Part shown: piece by piece, positions 35,501 through 46,265 of the stretch | How positions within the stretch are numbered: the first letter of the stretch is position 1 | How the letters are laid out: each line of letters opens with the position of its first letter | NCBI GenBank assembly: GCA_032718475.1 | Contig: JAUCBJ010007446.1 | Span: forward strand, 1-64,000 | Reading direction: 5' to 3' | Origin: Nemertoderma westbladi | Taxonomy: Eukaryota; Xenacoelomorpha; Nemertodermatida; Nemertodermatidae | DNA: 64,000 bases | Position numbers and translations under genes: made by a program | Notes under the pieces: model-generated | Databases searched by the model: none | What the model was told of the DNA's origin: nothing | The model's input: the letters and a program-made list of their open reading frames with translations, nothing else

Positions 35501-38500
35501 ACCTATAGTAGGATTAGTAACATCTGTTTGGAGTAGCCGGTACTTGAGACTCGGTTGTAGGAGTTGGCGTTACGAATATAGTTCCTTACCTATAGTAGGA
35601 TTAGTAACATCTGTTTGGAGTAGCCGGTACTTGAGACTCGGTTGTAGGAGTTGTCGTTACCAATATAGTTCCTTACCTATAGTAGGATTAGTAACATCTG
35701 TTTGGAGTAGCCGGTACTTGAGACTCGGTTGTAGGAGTTGTCGTTACCAATATAGTTCCTTACCTATAGTAGGATTAGTAACATCTGTTTGGAGTAGCCG
35801 GTACTTGAGACTCGGTTGTAGGAGTTGTCGTTACCAATATAGTTCCTTACCTATAGTAGGATTAGTAACATCTGTTTGGAGTAGCCGGTACTTGAGACTC
35901 GGTTGTAGGAGTTGTCGTTACCAATATAGTTCCTTACCTATAGTAGGATTAGTAACATCTGTTTGGAGTAGCCGGTACTTGAGACTCGGTTGTAGGAGTT
36001 GTCGTTACCAATATAGTTCCTTACCTATAGTAGGATTAGTAACATCTGTTTGGAGTAGCCGGTACTTGAGACTCGGTTGTAGGAGTTGTCGTTACCAATA
36101 TAGTTCCTTACCTATAGTAGGATTAGTAACATCTGTTTGGAGTAGCCGGTACTTGAGACTCGGTTGTAGGAGTTGGCGTTACGAATATAGTTCCTTACCT
36201 ATAGTAGGATTAGTAACATCTGTTTGGAGTAGCCGGTACTTGAGACTCGGTTGTAGGAGTTGGCGTTACGAATATAGTTCCTTACCTATAGTACGATTAG
36301 TAACATCTGTTTGGAGTAGCCGGTACTTGAGACTCGGTTGTAGGAGTTGTCGTTACCAATATAGTTCCTTACCTATAGTAGGATTAGTAACATCTGTTTT
36401 GAGTAGCCGGTACTTGAGACTCGGTTGTAGGAGTTGGCGTTACGAATATAGTTCCTTACCTATAGTAGGATTAGTAACATCTGTTTGGAGTAGCCGGTAC
36501 TTGAGACTGGGTTGTAGGAGTTGGCGTTACGAATATAGTTCCTTACCTATAGTAGGATTAGTAACATATGTTTGGAGTAGCCGGTACTTGAGACTCGGTT
36601 GTAGGAGTTGTCGTTACCAATATAGTTCCTTACCTATAGTAGGATTAGTAACATCTGTTTGGAGTAGCCGGTACTTGAGACTCGGTTGTAGGAGTTGTCG
36701 TTACCAATATAGTTCCTTACCTATAGTAGGATTAGTAACATCTGTTTGGAGTAGCCGGTACTTGAGACTCGGTTGTAGGAGTTGTCGTTACCAATATAGT
36801 TCCTTACCTATAGTAGGATTAGTAACATCTGTTTGTGGAGGGAGTAGCCGGTACTTGAGACTCGGTTGTAGGAGTTGGCGTTACGAATATAGTTCCTTAC
36901 CTATAGTAGGATTAGTAACATCTGTTTTGAGTAGCCGGTACTTGAGACTCGGTTGTAGGAGTTGTCGTTACCAATATAGTTCCTTACCTATAGTAGGATT
37001 AGTAACATCTGTTTTGAGTAGCCGGTACTTGAGACTCGGTTGTAGGAGTTGTCGTTACCAATATAGTTCCTTACCTATAGTAGGATTAGTAACATCTGTT
37101 TTGAGTAGCCGGTACTTGAGACTCGGTTGTAGGAGTTGTCGTTACCAATATAGTTCCTTACCTATAGTAGGATTAGTAACATCTGTTTGGAGTAGCCGGT
37201 ACTTGAGACTCGGTTGTAGGAGTTGTCGTTACCAATATAGTTCCTTACCTATAGTAGGATTAGTAACATCTGTTTGGAGTAGCCGGTACTTGAGACTCGG
37301 TTGTAGGAGTTGTCGTTACCAATATAGTTCCTTACCTATAGTAGGATTAGTAACATCTGTTTGGAGTAGCCGGTACTTGAGACTCGGTTGTAGGAGTTGG
37401 CGTTACGAATATAGTTCCTTACCTATAGTAGGATTAGTAACATCTGTTTGGAGTAGCCGGTACTTGAGACTCGGTTGTAGGAGTTGGCGTTACGAATATA
37501 GTTCCTTACCTATAGTACGATTAGTAACATCTGTTTGGAGTAGCCGGTACTTGAGACTCGGTTGTAGGAGTTGTCGTTACCAATATAGTTCCTTACCTAT
37601 AGTAGGATTAGTAACATCTGTTTTGAGTAGCCGGTACTTGAGACTCGGTTGTAGGAGTTGGCGTTACGAATATAGTTCCTTACCTATAGTAGGATTAGTA
37701 ACATCTGTTTGGAGTAGCCGGTACTTGAGACTGGGTTGTAGGAGTTGGCGTTACGAATATAGTTCCTTACCTATAGTAGGATTAGTAACATATGTTTGGA
37801 GTAGCCGGTACTTGAGACTCGGTTGTAGGAGTTGTCGTTACCAATATAGTTCCTTACCTATAGTAGGATTAGTAACATCTGTTTGGAGTAGCCGGTACTT
37901 GAGACTCGGTTGTAGGAGTTGTCGTTACCAATATAGTTCCTTACCTATAGTAGGATTAGTAACATCTGTTTGGAGTAGCCGGTACTTGAGACTCGGTTGT
38001 AGGAGTTGTCGTTACCAATATAGTTCCTTACCTATAGTAGGATTAGTAACATCTGTTTGTGGAGGGAGTAGCCGGTACTTGAGACTCGGTTGTAGGAGTT
38101 GGCGTTACGAATATAGTTCCTTACCTATAGTAGGATTAGTAACATCTGTTTTGAGTAGCCGGTACTTGAGACTCGGTTGTAGGAGTTGTCGTTACCAATA
38201 TAGTTCCTTACCTATAGTAGGATTAGTAACATCTGTTTTGAGTAGCCGGTACTTGAGACTCGGTTGTAGGAGTTGTCGTTACCAATATAGTTCCTTACCT
38301 ATAGTAGGATTAGTAACATCTGTTTTGAGTAGCCGGTACTTGAGACTCGGTTGTAGGAGTTGTCGTTACCAATATAGTTCCTTACCTATAGTAGGATTAG
38401 TAACATCTGTTTGTGGAGGGAGTAGCCGGTACTTGAGACTCGGTTGTAGGAGTTGGCGTTACGAATATAGTTCCTTACCTATAGTAGGATTAGTAACATC

Positions 38501-41500
38501 TGTTTGGAGTAGCCGGTACTTGAGACTCGGTTGTAGGAGTTGTCGTTACCAATATAGTTCCTTACCTATAGTAGGATTAGTAACATCTGTTTGGAGTAGC
38601 CGGTACTTGAGACTCGGTTGTAGGAGTTGTCGTTACCAATATAGTTCCTTACCTATAGTAGGATTAGTAACATCTGTTTGGAGTAGCCGGTACTTGAGAC
38701 TCGGTTGTAGGAGTTGTCGTTACCAATATAGTTCCTTACCTATAGTAGGATTAGTAACATCTGTTTTGAGTAGCCGGTACTTGAGACTCGGTTATAGGAG
38801 TTGGCGTTACGAATATAGTTCCTTACCTATAGTAGGATTAGTAACATCTGTTTGTGGAGGGAGTAACCGGTACTTGAGACTCGGTTGTAGGAGTTGGCGT
38901 TACCAATATAGTTCCTTACCTATAGTAGGATTAGTAACATCTGTTTTGAGTAGCCGGTACTTGAGACTCGGTTGTAGGAGTTGGCGTTACCAATATAGTT
39001 CCTTACCTATAGTAGGATTAGTAACATCTGTTTGGAGTAGCCGTTACTTGAGACTCGGTTGTAGGAGTTGGCGTTACGAATATAGTTCCTTACCTATAGT
39101 AGGATTAGTAACATCTGTTTTGAGTAGCCGGTACTTGAGACTCGGTTGTAGGAGTTGTCGTTACCAATATAGTTCCTTACCTATAGTAGGATTAGTAACA
39201 TCTGTTTTGAGTAGCCGGTACTTGAGACTCGGTTGTAGGAGTTGTCGTTACCAATATAGTTCCTTACCTATAGTAGGATTAGTAACATCTGTTTGTGGAG
39301 GGAGTAGCCGGTACTTGAGACTCGGTTGTAGGAGTTGGCGTTACGAATATAGTTCCTTACCTATAGTAGGATTAGTAACATCTGTTTTGAGTAGCCGGTA
39401 CTTGAGACTCGGTTGTAGGAGTTGTCGTTACCAATATAGTTCCTTACCTATAGTAGGATTAGTAACATCTGTTTTGAGTAGCCGGTACTTGAGACTCGGT
39501 TGTAGGAGTTGTCGTTACCAATATAGTTCCTTACCTATAGTAGGATTAGTAACATCTGTTTTGAGTAGCCGGTACTTGAGACTCGGTTGTAGGAGTTGGC
39601 GTTACCAATATAGTTCCTTACCTATAGTAGGATTAGTAACATCTGTTTTGAGTAGCCGGTACTTGAGACTCGGTTGTAGGAGTTGTCGTTACCAATATAG
39701 TTCCTTACCTATAGTAGGATTAGTAACATCTGTTTTGAGTAGCCGGTACTTGAGACTCGGTTGTAGGAGTTGTCGTTACCAATATAGTTCCTTACCTATA
39801 GTAGGATTAGTAACATCTGTTTGTGGAGGGAGTAGCCGGTACTTGAGACTCGGTTGTAGGAGTTGGCGTTACGAATATAGTTCCTTACCTATAGTAGGAT
39901 TAGTAACATCTGTTTTGAGTAGCCGGTACTTGAGACTCGGTTGTAGGAGTTGTCGTTACCAATATAGTTCCTTACCTATAGTAGGATTAGTAACATCTGT
40001 TTTGAGTAGCCGGTACTTGAGACTCGGTTGTAGGAGTTGTCGTTACCAATATAGTTCCTTACCTATAGTACGATTAGTAACATCTGTTTGGAGTAGCCGG
40101 TACTTGAGACTCGGTTGTAGGAGTTGTCGTTACCAATATAGTTCCTTACCTATAGTAGGATTAGTAACATCTGTTTGGAGTAGCCGGTACTTGAGACTCG
40201 GTTGTAGGAGTTGTCGTTACCAATATAGTTCCTTACCTATAGTAGGATTAGTAACATCTGTTTGGAGTAGTCGGTACTTGAGACTCGGTTGTAGGAGTTG
40301 GCGTTACCAATATAGTTCCTTACCTATAGTAGGATTAGTAACATCTGTTTGGAGTAGCCGGTACTTGAGACTCGGTTGTAGGAGTTGGCGTTACGAATAT
40401 AGTTCCTTACCTATAGTAGGATTAGTAACATCTGTTTGGAGTAGCCGGTACTTGAGACTCGGTTGTAGGAGTTGGCGTTACCAATATAGTTCCTTACCTA
40501 TAGTAGGATTAGTAACATCTGTTTGGAGTAGCCGGTACTTGAGACTCGGTTGTAGGAGTTGTCGTTACCAATATAGTTCCTTACCTATAGTAGGATTAGT
40601 AACATCTGTTTGGAGTAGCCGGTACTTGAGACTCGGTTGTAGGAGTTGGCGTTACGAATATAGTTCCTTACCTATAGTAGGATTAGTAACATCTGTTTGG
40701 AGTAGCCGGTACTTGAGACTCGGTTGTAGGAGTTGGCGTTACCAATATAGTTCCTTACCTATAGTAGGATTAGTAACATCTGTTTGGAGTAGCCGGTACT
40801 TGAGACTCGGTTGTAGGAGTTGTCGTTACCAATATAGTTCCTTACCTATAGTAGGATTAGTAACATCTGTTTTGAGTAGCCGGTACTTGAGACTCGGTTG
40901 TAGGAGTTGTCGTTACCAATATAGTTCCTTACCTATAGTAGGATTAGTAACATCTGTTTGGAGTAGCCGGTACTTGAGACTCGGTTGTAGGAGTTGTCGT
41001 TACCAATATAGTTCCTTACCTATAGTAGGATTAGTAACATCTGTTTGGAGTAGCCGGTACTTGAGACTCGGTTGTAGGAGTTGGCGTTACCAATATAGTT
41101 CCTTACCTATAGTAGGATTAGTAACATCTGTTTGGAGTAGCCGGTACTTGAGACTCGGTTGTAGGAGTTGTCGTTACCAATATAGTTCCTTACCTATAGT
41201 AGGATTAGTAACATCTGTTTTGAGTAGCCGGTACTTGAGACTCGGTTGTAGGAGTTGGCGTTACCAATATAGTTCCTTACCTATAGTAGGATTAGTAACA
41301 TCTGTTTGGAGTAGCCGGTACTTGAGACTCGGTTGTAGGAGTTGTCGTTACCAATATAGTTCCTTACCTATAGTAGGATTAGTAACATCTGTTTGGAGTA
41401 GCCGGTACTTGAGACTCGGTTGTAGGAGTTGTCGTTACGAATATAGTTCCTTACCTATAGTAGGATTAGTAACATCTGTTTGGAGTAGCCGGTACTTGAG

Positions 41501-41889
41501 ACTCGGTTGTAGGAGTTGTCGTTACCAATATAGTTCCTTACCTATAGTAGGATTAGTAACATCTGTTTGGAGTAGCCGGTACTTGAGACTCGGTTGTAGG
41601 AGTTGTCGTTACGAATATAGTTCCTTACCTATAGTACGATTAGTAACATCTGTTTGGAGTAGCCGGTACTTGAGACTCGGTTGTAGGAGTTGGCGTTACG
41701 AATATAGTTCCTTACCTATAGTAGGATTAGTAACATCTGTTTGGAGTAGCCGGTACTTGAGACTCGGTTGTAGGAGTTGTCGTTACCAATATAGTTCCTT
41801 ACCTATAGTAGGATTAGTAACATCTGTTTTGAGTAGCCGGTACTTGAGACTCGGTTGTAGGAGTTGTCGTTACCAATATAGTTCCTTAC
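29506..41889. repeat. 87-bp tandem array, about 140 copies, filling the last neurexin intron and derived from exon 3' end plus donor
   Basis: Units are 87 bp with a 93-bp variant (extra GTGGAG-type hexamer) and one 90-bp unit. Read on the minus strand (gene sense), each unit contains TCTCAAGTACCGG, then CAGATGTTACTAATCCTACT, then ATAG|GTAAGGAACTATATT. The authentic exon ending at 41890 ends with the same order (TCTCAAGTACCGGAAACTCC, then CAGATGTTACTAATCCTACT, then ATAG|GTAAGG). So the unit is a duplicate of about the last 82 nt of that exon plus about 4 nt of intron. The donor core appears unchanged in every copy. Sequence differences are concentrated at a few positions (GTCG/GGCG, ACC/ACG, TTGG/TTTG). 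The array occupies nearly the whole 12,449-bp intron between 29440 and 41890. Confidence 0.97.
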
Positions 41890-42067
41890 CTATAGTAGGA
41901 TTAGTAACATCTGTTTGCGGAGTTTCCGGTACTTGAGAGACGGTTGTAGTTGTTGTTACGAATATAGTTCCATCGCCGCTAGAATATTCGCAGTCGTCGT
42001 CCTCGTTGTCATAGTAATCACAGTCAGCCGACGCCGTTGTAGATATTATATCACCGCCTTGCCAAAA
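41890..42067 (-). CDS. Nrxn: Neurexin, penultimate exon: acidic/Cys stalk and Thr-rich segment
   Basis: Acceptor TATATTTGCAG (42068) to donor ACTATAG|GTAAGG (41889); 178 bp, entering in phase 0 and leaving in phase 1. It encodes ASADCDYYDNEDDDCEYSSG, matching the vertebrate neurexin stalk motif [20 protein letters not shown] with its paired cysteines. A Thr-rich run (FVTTTTTVSQVPETP) follows, a likely O-glycosylated stalk. Its 3' end is the parent of the 87-bp array that starts at its own donor. Failure to splice here would add GKELYW and then a stop, removing the membrane anchor. Confidence 0.95.
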
Positions 42068-42151
42068 CTGCAAATATAAATTATTGTATTTGCATGTAAC
42101 TATACAACCAATATACCAATAACAATGTCTTATTTGAGTTGCCAAATTGTT

Positions 42152-42722
42152 ATAAAAAAACCTCTACATACCGCCAATTACTTTATTTTAGTGGCCCATA
42201 AAAACCTCTACATACCGCCAATTACTTTATTTTAGTGGCCCATAAAAACCTCTACATACCGCCAATTACTTTATTTTAGTGGCCCATAAAAACCTCTACA
42301 TACCGCCAATTACTTTATTTAGTGGCCCATAAAAACCTCTACATACCGCCAATTACTTTATTTAGTGGCCCATAAAAACCTCTACATACCGTCAATTACT
42401 TTATTTTAGTGGCCCATAAAAACCTCTACATACCGTCAATTACTTTATTTAGTGGCCCATAAAAACCTCTACATACCGCCAATTACTTTATTTAGTGGCC
42501 CATAAAAACCTCTACATACCGCCAATTACTTTATTTTAGTGGCCCATAAAAACCTCTACATACCGCCAATTACTTTATTTAGTGGCCCATAAAAACCTCT
42601 ACATACCGCCAATTACTTTATTTAGTGGCCCATAAAAACCTCTACATACCGCCAAATACTTTATTTAGTGGCCCATAAAAACCTCTACATACCGTCAATT
42701 ACTTTATTTTAGTGGCCCATAA
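42152..42722. repeat. 43/44-bp minisatellite, 13 copies, in a neurexin intron
   Basis: Unit core: CCTCTACATACCGCCAATTA then CTTTATTTTAGTGGCCCATA. Units differ by one T and by CCGCC/CCGTC. On the minus strand (gene sense) each copy contains GGCG|GTATGT, a donor-like sequence. It lies about 85 nt upstream of the exon acceptor at 42068, in the 908-nt intron 42068-42975. Confidence 0.93.
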
Positions 42723-42975
42723 ATTGTCTTTTATATGATAATAAAATTCTAAAAAGTTATTTTGGTCGATTATTATGCAGAACTTAATGGCGAAGGATGT
42801 TTAGTTTTGGAGATATGACGATTTTACATGTTTCTATTACAATCAAATTAACATTTCATTTGTTCGTTTCATTTGTTTTTAATCTTCAAAAAAACCCGAG
42901 GAATCTCAAAAAATGTAAAGCACTTGCTATCCATTGCTATTGCACACCAATACCAAAGCTAATGCTTAAACTTAC

Positions 42976-43217
42976 AGGGTCATCGCTAGGTGGTCCGTCT
43001 GTAGACACCGGTATTGGTGTGCTGACTAGGTACATGGGCCCATGTACACCTACGTTCTCGTCCCCTACAGCAGCTAAGTCCAATGGGAAGATCCCGTTAT
43101 AGAACAATCCCGCCATGTATCCGGTAAAGAGATCGTACAATGGTTGCTCCTCAGGGGACATTGCCATGGCGATGTAGATCGTTCGTTGTTTGTCAAAATC
43201 CGTCAATGTTGATTTAT
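42976..43217 (-). CDS. Nrxn: Neurexin exon: second half of the last LNS (laminin-G) domain
   Basis: Acceptor TATTACCGCCCAG (43218) to donor GACCCT|GTAAGT (42975); 242 bp, entered in phase 1 and left in phase 0. It encodes DFDKQRTIYIAMAMSPEEQP and FTGYMAGLFYNGIFPLDLAA, aligning with vertebrate neurexin LNS6 LTIFNSQATIIIGGKE...[20 protein letters not shown]. The start of this exon is the position of vertebrate alternative splice site 4. A Pro/Ser/Thr linker (VSTPIPVSTDGPPSDDP) leads into the stalk. Confidence 0.95.
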
Positions 43218-43757
43218 CTGGGCGGTAATATAAATAATGACAGATACATAATATATTATAACATATTATAACATAAGTAATGACACATACATAACATATT
43301 ATAACATAAGTAAAGACAGATACATAACATATTATAACATAAGTAATGACAGATACATAACATATTATAACATAAGTAATGACAGATACATAACATATTA
43401 TAACATAATTAATGACAGATACATAACATATTATAACATAAGTAATGACAGATACATAACATATTATAACATAAGTAATGACAGATACATAACATATTAT
43501 AACATAAGTAATGACAGATACATAACATATTATAACATAAGTAATGACAGATACATAACATATTATAACATAAGTAATGACAGATACATAACATATTATA
43601 ACATAAGTAATGACAGATACATAACATATTATAACATAAGTAATGACACATACATAACATATTATAACATAAGTAATGACACATACATAACATATTATAA
43701 CATAAGTAATGACAGATACATAACATATTATAACATAAGTAATGACACATAGATAAC

Positions 43758-43761
<4 letters not shown>

Positions 43762-43789
<28 letters not shown>

Positions 43790-44030
43790 TTGGTTATTCA
43801 TATAGCGCTTTTCTACGCTCAGCATACTCAAAGCGCTTTTATTATCATTACCCCAGCAAAGCCAGGTTCCCATTATACCGCTGGGTTGGCGTAGGCACTA
43901 ATGTCTAATGTGTCTTGCCTAGGGACACAACAGTGCGAAATTTCTACAGCCTTTAGTCGGATTCGAACCTGCACCACCAAACACTATTGTGTAAGCAGTT
44001 CAGGCGCCGTATCCACTCGGACACTGCGAC
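43762..44030 (-). mobile_element. tRNA-derived SINE, copy 1
   Basis: On the minus strand the element starts GTCGCAGTGTCCGAGTGG (Pol III box A-like, 44013-44023) and has a box B GGTTCGAATCC (43959-43969) at tRNA-like spacing, so the head comes from a tRNA, probably of Ser/Leu type. The body has GTGTCCCTAGGCAAGACACA and an AAAAGCGCTATATGAATAAC 3' end, followed by a (TTA)n tail. No coding capacity; such elements use LINE enzymes in trans. Confidence 0.85.
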
Positions 44031-44545
44031 ATAATAATAATAATTATAATTTAATAATTAATTATAATAATCATTATAACATAATATAATAACATAAGTA
44101 ATGACAGATACATAACATATTACAACATAAGTAATGACACATACATAACATATTATAACATAAGTAATGACAGATACATAACATATTATAACATAATTAA
44201 TGACAGATACATAACATATTATAACATAAGTAATGACAGATACATAACATATTATAACATAAGTAATGACAGATACATAACATATTATAACATAAGTAAT
44301 GACAGATACATAACATATTATAACATAAGTAATGACAGATACATAACATATTATAACATAAGTAATGACAGATACATAACATATTATAACATAAGTAATG
44401 ACAGATACATAACATATTATAACATAAGTAATGACACATACATAACATATTATAACATAAGTAATGACACATACATAACATATTATAACATAAGTAATGA
44501 CAGATACATAACATATTATAACATAAGTAATGACACATAGATAAC

Positions 44546-44549
<4 letters not shown>

Positions 44550-44577
<28 letters not shown>

Positions 44578-44818
44578 TTGGTTATTCATATAGCGCTTTT
44601 CTACGCTCAGCATACTCAAAGCGCTTTTATTATCATTACCCCAGCAAAGCCAGGTTCCCATTATACCGCTGGGTTGGCGTAGGCACTAATGTCTAATGTG
44701 TCTTGCCTAGGGACACAACAGTGCGAAATTTCTACAGCCTTTAGTCGGATTCGAACCTGCACCACCAAACACTATTGTGTAAGCAGTTCAGGCGCCGTAT
44801 CCACTCGGACACTGCGAC
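44550..44818 (-). mobile_element. tRNA-derived SINE, copy 2 of the 788-bp block
   Basis: Second copy of the same SINE, exactly 788 bp further on, with the same box A, box B and (TTA)n tail and no visible differences. It arose by block duplication, not by separate insertion. Confidence 0.85.
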
Positions 44819-45333
44819 ATAATAATAATAATTATAATTTAATAATTAATTATAATAATCATTATAACATAATATAATAACATAAGTAATGACAGATACA
44901 TAACATATTACAACATAAGTAATGACACATACATAACATATTATAACATAAGTAATGACAGATACATAACATATTATAACATAATTAATGACAGATACAT
45001 AACATATTATAACATAAGTAATGACAGATACATAACATATTATAACATAAGTAATGACAGATACATAACATATTATAACATAAGTAATGACAGATACATA
45101 ACATATTATAACATAAGTAATGACAGATACATAACATATTATAACATAAGTAATGACAGATACATAACATATTATAACATAAGTAATGACAGATACATAA
45201 CATATTATAACATAAGTAATGACACATACATAACATATTATAACATAAGTAATGACACATACATAACATATTATAACATAAGTAATGACAGATACATAAC
45301 ATATTATAACATAAGTAATGACACATAGATAAC

Positions 45334-45337
<4 letters not shown>

Positions 45338-45365
<28 letters not shown>

Positions 45366-45606
45366 TTGGTTATTCATATAGCGCTTTTCTACGCTCAGCA
45401 TACTCAAAGCGCTTTTATTATCATTACCCCAGCAAAGCCAGGTTCCCATTATACCGCTGGGTTGGCGTAGGCACTAATGTCTAATGTGTCTTGCCTAGGG
45501 ACACAACAGTGCGAAATTTCTACAGCCTTTAGTCGGATTCGAACCTGCACCACCAAACACTATTGTGTAAGCAGTTCAGGCGCCGTATCCACTCGGACAC
45601 TGCGAC
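45338..45606 (-). mobile_element. tRNA-derived SINE, copy 3 of the 788-bp block
   Basis: Third copy, again 788 bp further on and identical by eye. Confidence 0.85.
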
Positions 45607-46265
45607 ATAATAATAATAATTATAATTTAATAATTAATTATAATAATCATTATAACATAATATAATAACATAAGTAATGACAGATACATAACATATTACA
45701 ACATAAGTAATGACACATACATAACATATTATAACATAAGTAATGACAGATACATAACATATTATAACATATTATAACATAAGTAATGACAGATACATAA
45801 CATATTATAACATAAGTAATGACAGATACATAACATATTATAACATAAGTAATGACAGATACATAACATATTATAACATAAGTAATGACACATAGATAAC
45901 ATATTATAACATATTATAACATAAGTAATGACAGATACATAACATATTATAACATATTATAACATAAGTAATGACACATAGATAACATATTATAACATAT
46001 TATAACATAAGTAATGACAGATACATAACATATTATAACATATTATAACATAAGTAATGACACATACATAACATATTATAACATAAGTAATGACAGATAC
46101 ATAACATATTACAACATAAGTAATGACACATACATAACATATTATAACATAAGTAATGACACATAGATAACATATTATAACATATTATAACATAAGTAAT
46201 GACAGATACATAACGTATTACAACATAAGTAATGACACATACATAACATATTATAACATAAGTAA

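Larger units (their letters stand above)
43227..46265. repeat. 33-bp AT-rich minisatellite with a triplicated 788-bp SINE-bearing block
   Basis: Unit core: CATAAGTAATGACAGATACA then TAACATATTATAA. Variants include GACAGATACA/GACACATACA/GACACATAGA. Between about 43398 and 45762 a block of 788 bp containing about 14 units plus one SINE occurs three times in direct order with no difference seen. Later copies (45750-46265) include an extra ACATATTATA step. The array begins within about 15 nt of the neurexin acceptor at 43218. Confidence 0.95.

Noticed and set aside
29520-41936. A 4138-residue plus-strand protein
   Set aside because: It begins at TTG, not ATG, consists only of a 29-residue repeat, and lies antisense in the last neurexin intron. 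The openness follows from one stop-free unit duplicated in multiples of three.
43940-44030. Genuine tRNA gene
   Set aside because: Box A and box B are present, but the acceptor stem does not close and the sequence continues into a SINE body with a (TTA)n tail, so it is a SINE head.
43409-45449. Three 154-residue minus-strand ORFs (MLCICHYLCYN repeats)
   Set aside because: They are translations of the 33-bp array and the SINE; 33 is a multiple of three, so the frame stays open by default.
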